NCBI GenBank assembly: GCA_964463485.1
Contig: CAYXDO010000177.1
Location: 1 to 22,257, forward strand
Length of the DNA stretch: 22,257 nt
Origin: CAYXDO01 sp964463485
GTDB taxonomy: Bacteria; Myxococcota; Kuafuiibacteriia; Kuafuiibacteriales; Kuafuiibacteriaceae
Reading direction: 5' to 3'
Below the pieces are notes generated by a model. The model ran no database searches. It had not been told where the DNA came from and saw only the letters and a list, made by a program, of their open reading frames with translations. Each line of letters starts with the position of its first letter. The stretch's first letter is position 1. Position numbers and translations under genes: made by a program. This document shows positions 1 to 6,595 of this stretch, piece by piece.

Positions 1-323
1 GCGTCGACGCCCAGGAGATCGAGCGCGAGGTCAGCGAAGAAGAGAAAGCGCTCCTGGCCAAGAAGCCCCACGTCCTCGGCCGCGACGCGATCCTCGCGCG
101 GCCGTTCGACGGCCAACCGACGAAGACCGACCGGAGCTGGAGGCCGCTCTGCCACGCTTCCACGAACAAGCGCTGGTTCGAGTACCTCGAGCAGGTTCGC
201 GCCTTCCGAGCGCTCTACGCGGCCGCATCCGCGGCGTTCAGAGCCGGCAAGATGTCTGTGGCATTTCCTCCCTGGAGCTTCCGTCCCTCGACGTACGTGC
301 GACAGGGACTCATCGCCACGTAG
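1..323 (+). CDS. C-terminal tail of a probable REP-associated (Y1/HUH) transposase, 5' truncated by window edge
   Basis: Reading frame 3 is open from the window edge to the TAG at 321-323, giving 106 residues with no start in view. The catalytic HUH and Tyr part would lie outside the window, so the call rests on the tail alone. That tail has a 'VLGRDAIL' stretch, a 'PLCHAST' stretch, a basic/aromatic helix (FRALYAAASAAFRAG) and a final 'VAFPPWSF' block. These match the layout of deltaproteobacterial REP-associated transposase tails, which usually end in a region like 'AGxxDVxFPxGTYW'. A REP-like hairpin and clustered short direct repeats follow within 350 bp, as expected for this family. The function would be single-strand transposition or maintenance of dispersed hairpin repeats. 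It could instead be an unrelated hypothetical protein. Confidence 0.6.
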   Translation, partial: VDAQEIEREVSEEEKALLAKKPHVLGRDAILARPFDGQPTKTDRSWRPLCHASTNKRWFEYLEQVRAFRALYAAASAAFRAGKMSVAFPPWSFRPSTYVRQGLIAT

Positions 324-487
324 CTCGCTCGCGAGCTCCGAACGGACTGACTGAGGCCCCGCAGCGCCTCCCGATCGACCCGCGGCCCCGCCGAGTCGGA
401 GAGGCTCGTCCTCAGCGTCAAGAAGAGTCCTCTTGAGCGCCGCGAAAGCCTCCGCCGGCGTCGTCCGCAACCTGAATTCGTCGCTCG

Positions 488-517
488 GCTGTAACAGCGG
501 GCTCCCGCCGTGACAGC
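488..517. repeat. REP-like imperfect hairpin
   Basis: The arms GCTGTAACAGCGGG (488-501) and CCCGCCGTGACAGC (504-517) pair at 12 of 14 positions. The innermost pairs must open to form a loop. It lies 165 bp past the stop of the probable REP-associated transposase. Transposases of that family act on such hairpins, so this is a candidate substrate. No conserved tetranucleotide guide at its foot was identified with confidence. Confidence 0.4.
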
Positions 518-573
518 AAAATCAGGTGAGTCACTACTGAACATTTCCGACCGCCCACCGAAAATGGGACACA

Positions 574-661
574 GGGGCACGGCTTGAACTCAGCGGCACG
601 GCTTGAACTCAGGGTGGAATTTGGGGGGAGTCACAGGGGGGCACGGCTTGAATTTGGGAGG
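574..661 (+). repeat. Three short direct repeats of the GGGGCACGGCTTGAA family
   Basis: Copies at 574-593 (GGGGCACGGCTTGAACTCAG), 595-612 (same core through CTCAG) and 636-661 (core followed by TTTGGGAGG). A fourth copy lies at 2212-2236. Short dispersed motifs of this style are common near REP-associated transposase genes in deltaproteobacteria; that link is from general knowledge. Confidence 0.7.
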
Positions 662-684
662 AAGCACCCGATACTTTGCAGCGT

Positions 685-1218
685 TCAGTCGAGTTCGACC
701 CAGCCGCACACGAAGCGCCCGATGCGCTGGACGGGGGACTGGAGGTCAAGCTCCCGACCGACGGCATCATCCATACAGATGTAGCGGGCACCTGAGTTCC
801 GTAACAGGCGACAGTCAAGCTCCAGGACTGAGTACTCTTCATAGAGGCCGAACGAAACCCTGAGACAGAGAATGGAGTCAGTACTGGCGCTAGCGACGGA
901 GGCATCAGCCCCTTCGATGGCCCGAGCAATCTCGCGCGCTCCGAGGATCGGAAGCAACTCTCGACGAAAATCGTCCGCCCTTGAGTAAAGAGCAAGCGAA
1001 GCGAGTAGCGGCATGACCACGCAACGAAACAGCCGCTCCTCTCCCTTCGTAGCGCTCGCCACAAGGGCCACAGAGGTCGACGCGGTGGCCACAGGTAGCA
1101 ACGAAAGGAGGCAATCAGCATCGACTGACAGTGGAATAAGGAGCAGGAGGCCGAAACCGAGGATGGGCAGCCAGCTTAGGCTGGCGCCAAGCCACGAGCG
1201 AAGCGCCAAAGAAGTCAT
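685..1218 (-). CDS. Small membrane protein, candidate immunity partner of a decayed Rhs-type toxin
   Basis: This is an intact 177-residue protein. The N-terminal half is hydrophobic, with about three possible membrane segments (roughly residues 8-32, 36-57 and 66-81). The C-terminal half is a soluble, Cys-containing alpha/beta-looking region ending GWVELD. No family was recognised. The ATG at 1216-1218 overlaps the last codons of the upstream toxin remnant by 4 bp (GTATGA), a tight coupling typical of polymorphic toxin and immunity pairs. Membrane-embedded immunity proteins are known for toxins acting at or near the inner membrane. The immunity role is inferred from position only. The gene appears undamaged although its neighbour carries several frameshifts. 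Confidence 0.55.
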   Translation of the reverse strand: MTSLALRSWLGASLSWLPILGFGLLLLIPLSVDADCLLSLLPVATASTSVALVASATKGEERLFRCVVMPLLASLALYSRADDFRRELLPILGAREIARAIEGADASVASASTDSILCLRVSFGLYEEYSVLELDCRLLRNSGARYICMDDAVGRELDLQSPVQRIGRFVCGWVELD

Positions 1219-2105
1219 ACAGGGCAGAGTCCCTCAAGGTAGTTCTTGAATAGTGCAGCACCGCAACGCAGATTGCACTCCTCCTGACTTCGCGGAGCCG
1301 GCCCTAGGTCCGGATAGGTCCGGATACAAGTCCGCCGCAATTGCCACGCCCACGTTCTGATTTTCGATATCGCACCAGCCCGCCGCGGGATTGTGGATGT
1401 TTTCTCGCAGGTCATCTATGGCCTGCGGCGACGAGCACTTGGATCGCGCCGACGGCCTCCAAACGCATTGGCACGCCGGTCTCTGGGTCTGTTTCATGCG
1501 GAACCTTGCTGACACCTGCGTCGAGGCCGAACCAACATGCGAAGTAGCAGTGCTGAAGTGCATTTCTGACTTGGCGCCGTTCATTGCGAGACAGCGAGTG
1601 TTCTCTCACGTAAGTGAAGTACGATTGATAGTCCGGCAAGTTGAATAGCGCCTGTGCGTCTTGGCGGGCCTTGTCCCGAGCGAGTTGCTGGAGGTCCTGA
1701 ATCCGGGCGACGAGCCGCGCGGCACCGTAGCCGACAAGTCCCGAGACGTCCTCCACGGGCGTGGAGATCGCGACGGTCGGCGGGAGCAGATCGGCGGGGT
1801 CGGCCACGCCTGGGCGCGTCGTTGTCGTCGCGACATTGCCTGCCGGGTCGGTACCCACGACCACGACATGATACACCCCGGGACTCGGCGGTGTGAAGCT
1901 CGCGTGACCTCCAAAACCTCCAAAGATCGGGAAGGGCACGAGGTTGATGCTGAGCTCGAGGACCGGCGGGACTGGGTCCGTCGAGGCACGAGCTCTCCGG
2001 CCTTGGGTCCTGACGGAGCACCGCGTCCTGGCTGTCGAGGATACCTTCTTCGAGGCTCGACGTCAGGAGCTCCGCTCGCGCGAAGGCCTCGTCACTCTCG
2101 CTGAG
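1215..2105 (-). pseudogene. Frameshifted remnant of an Rhs-type/polymorphic toxin protein (C-terminal part)
   Basis: Coding potential on the minus strand jumps between frames. One frame (about 2105 to 2010) reads ESDEAFARAELL and onward. A second (about 1990 to 1412) carries a cadherin/Ig-like segment ending in 'GVYHVVVVGTDPAGNV', then a toxin-like tip with RNALQHCYFACW. A third (about 1430 to 1315) reads AIDDLRENIHN. The last returns to finish ...EECNLRCGAALFKNYLEGLCPV with a stop at 1215. At least three frame corrections are needed, and an in-frame TGA at 2106-2108 interrupts the reading upstream. The 'RNALQHCY ... DDLRENIHN' pattern resembles cysteine-containing C-terminal domains of Rhs/PKD-type secreted toxins, but I cannot name the toxin family. 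The Rhs core itself is missing. Confidence 0.6.
1305..1326. repeat. 10-bp tandem duplication causing a frameshift
   Basis: TAGGTCCGGA occurs twice in tandem (1305-1314 and 1315-1324). Removing one copy joins the minus-strand frame ...AADLYPDL directly to GPAPRSQEECNLRCG, which then runs to the stop that overlaps the next gene. The duplication therefore explains one of the frameshifts in the toxin remnant exactly. Confidence 0.8.
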
Positions 2106-2211
2106 TCATGGACTCTCGGCCTTCTCGGACCAGCCGAGCGCGACCGCGGTTAGTTCGTTTCTCGAAGACACCAGCGCGTTCGCGGGCGCCAAACCCAAGT
2201 ATCTCGAATTT

Positions 2212-2236
2212 GGGGGCACGGTTTGAAGTTGGGAGG
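2212..2236 (+). repeat. Fourth direct-repeat copy, right boundary of the toxin remnant block
   Basis: GGGGGCACGGTTTGAAGTTG followed by GGAGG. It matches the copy at 637-661 at 23 of 25 positions and has the same orientation. The pair brackets the minus-strand toxin/membrane-protein block of about 1.55 kb. Confidence 0.7.
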
Positions 2237-2298
2237 TACGGCGAATTTGCGAGTCAGCGTCCTCCGTTTCGAGTCCAACTGGACACGGGTTCCGCGTA

Positions 2299-2496
2299 AT
2301 GCACGTTGTCCGCATCGAGCCCGACGACATCGTTCACGCGATCGATCTCCACCGACTGCACGGCCTTTCGTTCTGGGACGCACTCATTCTTCGTGCGGCC
2401 TCGTCCGCCCGATGCAATCGATTGTTGAGCGAGGATCTCCAGCACGGCCGAACCCTCGCAGGCGTTCGCATCGGGAACCCATTCCGCGGACTTTGA
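2299..2496 (+). pseudogene. VapC-like PIN-domain toxin fragment, N-terminus missing
   Basis: The 65 readable residues match the C-terminal half of VapC/PIN ribonucleases. There is a helix 'DIVHAIDLHRLHGL', the conserved SFWDALI block whose Asp is one of the metal ligands, then LLSEDLQHG with the next acidic residue, and the terminal strand 'GVRIGNPF'. Intact VapC proteins are about 130-140 residues and start with a strand carrying the first catalytic Asp, which is absent here. No antitoxin gene is visible. The break point lies near the repeat copy at 2212-2236, suggesting the front half was lost when that element was inserted or recombined. An ATG exists at 2299 but a functional product is unlikely. 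Confidence 0.7.
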
Positions 2497-2686
2497 GGCC
2501 CGACCGACGGCGATCCGAGGCTCCCACGAGGATATCCGAGTCATTGTCGGCGTCATTGCTTGCTGGGGCGTCGTTCGAGCGGGTGAGTGTGAAATTGCGG
2601 AACTCTCCGTGCCCACAGGCTTCGTACCTCACGCCCGTGATTTGAACGTCGAAGGCGCGGGCCGATCGCGCGAAAGGGATTTCACC

Positions 2687-2716
2687 AAAAAAAACGGGGA
2701 CCGCCGAGTGATCCCC
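2687..2716 (-). terminator. Terminator-like hairpin plus U-tract on the minus strand
   Basis: Read on the minus strand, GGGGATC and GGTCCCC pair (one G-U wobble) around a 7-base loop, followed by G and eight T. This has the form of an intrinsic terminator. No intact minus-strand gene lies directly upstream of it, so it is either a relic or blocks antisense transcription. Confidence 0.35.
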
Positions 2717-2721
2717 TGGAT

Positions 2722-2739
2722 GCGACGATAAATCGTCGC
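2722..2739. promoter_or_regulatory. Inverted repeat, candidate operator
   Basis: GCGACGAT-AA-ATCGTCGC has perfect 8-bp arms with a 2-bp centre and ends 62 bp before the ATG at 2802. The size and symmetry suit a dimeric repressor site such as a TetR-family operator. No regulator gene is present in the window, so the assignment is inference. Confidence 0.3.
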
Positions 2740-2801
2740 CAGACGGTCATCTCGAGCACCTCGAAGTTGCCTTGCCCTCCCTGCGAGACTAAGCAAAGCT
2801 C

Positions 2802-4871
2802 ATGAGCTACGAAACGCTCAAGCCCTTCCTCTTCGGGCTCCTCTTCCTCGTCGCACAAGCCGGATTCGCGTGGTCCGTCTGGCGCATGGTTCGGCTGGCC
2901 CGACTGGGCCAGGACAAAAAGGGGCTCTTCGAGAACGCTGGCGAGCGTATCAAGGACCTCGTCGCGTACGTGTTCCTGCAGAAGCGCGTCCGCGATCGGC
3001 CGTTCGGCTACAACCACGTCATCATCTTCTGGTCGTTCGTCATCATCTCGATCGGCCACGTCGACTTCATGGTCCACGGCATCATCCCTGCTTTCTCGAT
3101 GCTCTGGTTTGGGTCGCTCGGAGGCTTGATTCTCGCGGCTGCCGACGTGATGGCCTTCGTCGTGCTCTTCGCGATCGCGGCCGCGCTGTTCCGCCGGATC
3201 GTCATCAAACCTTGGTTCATCTACTACAAGTCCGCGGACGCCTTCGTCGTGCTCGGCTTGATCACGATGGTGATGCTCACCTACTTCGGCGCCACTGCGG
3301 CCGGCATTCGCGGAGGCCATCCGGACGTCGCCGTCGACGCACATTGGTACCCCGTGTCGAGCTTCTTCGCCTCGACTGTCTATGCCTCCGTTTCAACGGA
3401 CTCCGCGCAAGGCCCCATCTACGAAGCGCTCTGGTGGTCGCACGCCTTCGTGTTGCTGTTCTTCTTGAACTACATCCCTCACAGCAAACACCAACACCTC
3501 GTGGGAGCGATCCCGAACGTATTCCTGAACAAGAAGGACAAGCCGAAAGCTGCCCTCGCTCGCCTCGATTTCGAGAACGAGAACGCGGAGTCCTTTGGTG
3601 TCGGCAAATTCACGGACTTCACGTGGAAGGCGCTGTTCGACACTTACGCTTGTACGGAGTGCGGACGTTGTGATCTCGGGTGCCCGGCCGCGAACACCAA
3701 GAAGCCGCTGCAACCTCAGAAAGTCATCCACGACATCAAGAACAACATGAAGGCCAATGGCCTGCCGATCCTCGCTTCTCGAAAGCTCCTCGAGCTCACG
3801 ACGGCTCCGAAGGAATGGGAAGTGAAGCTTCCGCTGATCGTCGAATCGGAGCAAGGCGCTCAGAAGGGTCAGATCTCCGCCGACGTGTTGTGGTCCTGCA
3901 CCACCTGCGGCGCCTGCGTGGATGCGTGCCCAGTGCTGATCGATCACGTCGACGCGATCATGGACATGCGTCGATATGTGACCCTGACCGAAGGCAACGT
4001 GCCTGCCGAGCTCGCCAACACGTTCAAGAACATCGAGAACAACTACAACCCATGGGGAATCGGCGCGGACAAACGGGCCGACTGGGCCGAAGGTTTGGGC
4101 CTGAAGCTCTGGGAGACTTCCGCTGACGCGAGCAAGTATGAGTATTTGTTTTGGGTCGGTTGCGCTGGAAGTTACGACAACAGGGCGCAGAAGACGGTCA
4201 AAGCGTTCACACGCATTCTAGACGCCGCAAAGATCGGCTACGCCATCCTTGGCACCAACGAGAAGTGCTCGGGCGACCCGCTGCGCCGCACCGGCAACGA
4301 GTACGCGTTCGACGCGCTCGCCCAAGAGAACGTCGCGATGCTCAACGAAATGGGAATCAAGAAAGTCGTCACCGCGTGCCCTCACTGCTTCAATACTCTG
4401 AAGAATGAGTACCCTGCGTTCGGCGGCAAGTACGAAGTCGTACATCACTCTCAGCTGATCGGAAAGCTCCTCGACGAAGGCAAGATCAAGCTCGATCAGG
4501 AGATGATGAAGAAGGTGACCTTCCACGATCCGTGTTACCTGGGTCGGTGGAATCAAGAGTTCGAGGCGCCGCGTCGATCCCTGGCCGCCGTGCGAAGCCT
4601 CCAGATGGTCGAGATGGAGAATTCCAAGCGGACGTCGATGTGCTGCGGAGCTGGCGGCGGCCAGATGTGGAAAGAGGAGAAGCTCGGTACGCGCGTGAAC
4701 CTGAAACGAACCGAAGAAGCGCTCGCAACGGGAGCCGACACCATCGCGGTCGCCTGTCCGTTCTGCATGACCATGATCGAAGACGGAGTAAAGAGCGCCA
4801 ACAAAGAGGAGTCCGTGAAGGTCCTCGACGTGGCCGAAGTGATTGCTCAGGCGATGACCAAACCCACGTAG
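2802..4871 (+). CDS. Membrane-anchored Fe-S/CCG-domain oxidoreductase (HdrD-like; probable ETF:quinone oxidoreductase, EtfD/EMO type)
   Basis: A 689-residue protein in three parts. The N-terminal ~235 residues form a NarI-like membrane section with about five or six hydrophobic helices and conserved His positions (NHV, GHVD, WWSHAF, HSKHQH) suited to heme b. Two ferredoxin-type motifs follow: CTECGRCDLGCP from C284 and CTTCGACVDACP from C366. The C-terminal half has two CCG cysteine-rich domains: 'WVGCAGSYDNRAQ' with 'CPHCFNTLKNEY', then HDPCYLGR with MCCGAGGGQMW and CPFCMTMIEDG. This architecture is known for membrane HdrD-like reductases, including those that pass electrons from ETF to menaquinone during acyl-CoA oxidation. 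It stands alone, 191 bp before the lipid operon, so a link to acyl-chain redox chemistry is plausible but unproven. No strong ribosome-binding site is visible. Confidence 0.85.
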   Translation: MSYETLKPFLFGLLFLVAQAGFAWSVWRMVRLARLGQDKKGLFENAGERIKDLVAYVFLQKRVRDRPFGYNHVIIFWSFVIISIGHVDFMVHGIIPAFSMLWFGSLGGLILAAADVMAFVVLFAIAAALFRRIVIKPWFIYYKSADAFVVLGLITMVMLTYFGATAAGIRGGHPDVAVDAHWYPVSSFFASTVYASVSTDSAQGPIYEALWWSHAFVLLFFLNYIPHSKHQHLVGAIPNVFLNKKDKPKAALARLDFENENAESFGVGKFTDFTWKALFDTYACTECGRCDLGCPAANTKKPLQPQKVIHDIKNNMKANGLPILASRKLLELTTAPKEWEVKLPLIVESEQGAQKGQISADVLWSCTTCGACVDACPVLIDHVDAIMDMRRYVTLTEGNVPAELANTFKNIENNYNPWGIGADKRADWAEGLGLKLWETSADASKYEYLFWVGCAGSYDNRAQKTVKAFTRILDAAKIGYAILGTNEKCSGDPLRRTGNEYAFDALAQENVAMLNEMGIKKVVTACPHCFNTLKNEYPAFGGKYEVVHHSQLIGKLLDEGKIKLDQEMMKKVTFHDPCYLGRWNQEFEAPRRSLAAVRSLQMVEMENSKRTSMCCGAGGGQMWKEEKLGTRVNLKRTEEALATGADTIAVACPFCMTMIEDGVKSANKEESVKVLDVAEVIAQAMTKPT

Positions 4872-4882
4872 CCAGCTGGCTA
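4869..4882. repeat. Perfect 14-bp palindrome over the stop codon
   Basis: TAGCCAGCTGGCTA is a perfect palindrome that includes the TAG stop of the oxidoreductase gene. It has no loop and no T-tract, so it is a poor intrinsic terminator. It may be a protein site or chance. The rest of the 191-bp gap to the next gene shows no clear promoter. Confidence 0.3.
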
Positions 4883-5051
4883 GGCCCCGACGAGAGCTTC
4901 GGCGCGCGGCTTCGGTGGTCCGTACTCACGGCCGAGGACAGCGCGGACGTGGTTCGCGGGACCGCGTCCGATCCTGTGTTTTCTCCCAAACTTGTTCGAA
5001 CGGCAGCCGACCTCTTTGCGACTCGCTTTCCTCCTGCCCCGAAATCGTGCT

Positions 5052-5056
5052 AGGTG
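5052..5056 (+). promoter_or_regulatory. Ribosome-binding site deciding the fabF-like start
   Basis: AGGTG is complementary to the 16S anti-Shine-Dalgarno sequence and lies 6 nt before the ATG at 5063. The alternative GTG at 5054 overlaps this motif and has no site of its own, so 5063 is preferred. Confidence 0.5.
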
Positions 5057-5062
5057 CCGCGG

Positions 5063-6301
5063 ATGCTCGGGCTTCCGCCGGTCGTGATCACGGGCGTCGG
5101 CCTCACCGCGCCCAACGGAACCGACCTGGCGAGTTATCGCCAAAGCCTGCTCCAAGGGCGATCGGGCGTGCGCTGGTTCGAAACTCGACACATGGGTCGG
5201 GTCCTCGCCGGGGTGTGCGAGTTCGACGAGCTTCGCTATCAGAAGAAGAAGGCGCTGCGTCGCGGCACACGCGCCGGCTCGATCGCCATCTTCTGCGCCC
5301 ACGAGGCGATCAGCGACGCGGGCCTGGCGTTCGACCGCATCGATCGATCGCGAATCGGTGTCTACGTGGGTACCACCGAGCACGGCAACGTCGAGACCGA
5401 GAACGAGATCGCGGGCCTGCGCACGTACAAGGACGACGTGCGGTATTGGTCGCATCATCACAACCCGCGCACCGTCTCCAACAACCCGGCGGGTGAGGTC
5501 ACCGTCAACGCCCAGATCACGGGCCCGCATTACTGCATCGGCGCGGCCTGCGCGGCGGGCAACCTGGGGCTCGTGCAGGGCGTGCAAATGCTGCAACTCG
5601 GCCAGGTCGACTATGCCGTGGCCGGCGGCGTCTCGGAGTCCATTCACACCTTCGGGATCTTCGCGTCGTTCAAAGCGGAGGGCGCGCTCGCCCACCATGA
5701 AGATCCGACCAAGGCGTCTCGACCGTTCGACAGGAAGCGGAACGGAATCGTGGTCAGCGAAGGCGGCTGTTTGTTTGTGCTCGAACGATTGTCGGACGCC
5801 AAGGCGCGCGGGGCACGGATCATCGCCGAGGTCGCCGGCTATGCGACGAGCTCGGACGGGCTCGACTTCGTGCTCCCGAGCGCGGACGGACAAAAGGCGT
5901 GTATGCGTCGCGCGATCGAGCACGCGAGGATGACACCGTCCGACGTGGACCTGCTCAGCACTCACGCCACGTCGACACCGCAGGGGGACGTGCAAGAAGC
6001 GAAGGCAGTGAACGGAGTGTTCGAGGGCCGCCGCGGCCTCCATGTGAACAACACCAAGAGCTTCATCGGCCACACGATGGGCGCCGCTGGCGCCCTCGAG
6101 CTCGCGGGCAACCTTCCATCGTTTTGGGACGGACTCGTCCATCCCACACTCAACGTCGACGACCTCGATCCGGACTGCGCCATCGAGGGACTCGTCCTCG
6201 GACAACCCAAAACCGCAGACGTCCGAGTCATCATGAACAACTCGTTCGGGATGCTTGGCATCAACTCTACGGTCATCGTTCGGCGCCCCGAACGTGGCTG
6301 A
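5063..6301 (+). CDS. fabF: Beta-ketoacyl-ACP synthase, KAS II/FabF-like, divergent gating loop
   Basis: A 412-residue thiolase-fold condensing enzyme that would extend acyl chains with malonyl-ACP. With the start at 5063 the nucleophile is C163 in 'GAACAAGN', followed by H301 in 'STHATSTPQGD', K332 in NTKSFIGH and H337 in the same motif: the Cys-His-His triad plus Lys of FabF at almost the E. coli spacing. The late loop that normally reads FGFGGTN reads FGMLGIN here, so the acyl-pocket gate has changed. It is the first gene of the lipid operon, 27 bp before an ACP gene. It is probably specialised for an unusual chain rather than housekeeping; the full triad argues against a chain-length-factor role. 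Confidence 0.9.
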   Translation: MLGLPPVVITGVGLTAPNGTDLASYRQSLLQGRSGVRWFETRHMGRVLAGVCEFDELRYQKKKALRRGTRAGSIAIFCAHEAISDAGLAFDRIDRSRIGVYVGTTEHGNVETENEIAGLRTYKDDVRYWSHHHNPRTVSNNPAGEVTVNAQITGPHYCIGAACAAGNLGLVQGVQMLQLGQVDYAVAGGVSESIHTFGIFASFKAEGALAHHEDPTKASRPFDRKRNGIVVSEGGCLFVLERLSDAKARGARIIAEVAGYATSSDGLDFVLPSADGQKACMRRAIEHARMTPSDVDLLSTHATSTPQGDVQEAKAVNGVFEGRRGLHVNNTKSFIGHTMGAAGALELAGNLPSFWDGLVHPTLNVDDLDPDCAIEGLVLGQPKTADVRVIMNNSFGMLGINSTVIVRRPERG

Positions 6302-6328
6302 GACCGACCTAGAGCGAAGAGGAACGCA

Positions 6329-6589
<261 letters not shown>

Positions 6590-6595
6590 CCGACC

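Larger units (their letters stand above)
324..684. other. Gene-free stretch with REP-like hairpin and short direct repeats
   Basis: No convincing coding region: open frames on both strands lack recognisable content and are antisense or repeat-derived. The segment holds an imperfect hairpin (488-517), a sequence 'CCGAAAATGGGACACA' just before the first repeat that looks like an insertion-sequence terminus, and three copies of a GGCACGGCTTGAA repeat (574-661). It is best seen as the 3' flank of the transposase and debris of past insertion events. Confidence 0.5.
2497..2801. other. Gene-free leader region upstream of the Fe-S oxidoreductase gene
   Basis: No intact gene. The minus strand from about 2710 to 2550 has a protein-like frame (around 'FARSARAFDVQITGVRYEAC' and 'FRNFTLTR') with no start and no identifiable family; it runs into the antisense of the VapC fragment and may be a remnant. 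The segment also contains a terminator-like structure (2687-2716) and a palindrome (2722-2739). It presumably includes the promoter of the gene starting at 2802, but no clear -35/-10 pair was found. Confidence 0.4.

Noticed and set aside
2682..3344. Minus-strand frame of 220 codons, Glu/Asp/His-rich, opposite the oxidoreductase N-terminus
   Set aside because: Its acidic composition is the complement of Leu/Phe/Val membrane codons on the sense strand; no start signal or domain.
4869..4882. Palindrome TAGCCAGCTGGCTA as an intrinsic terminator
   Set aside because: No loop and no T-tract follow it.
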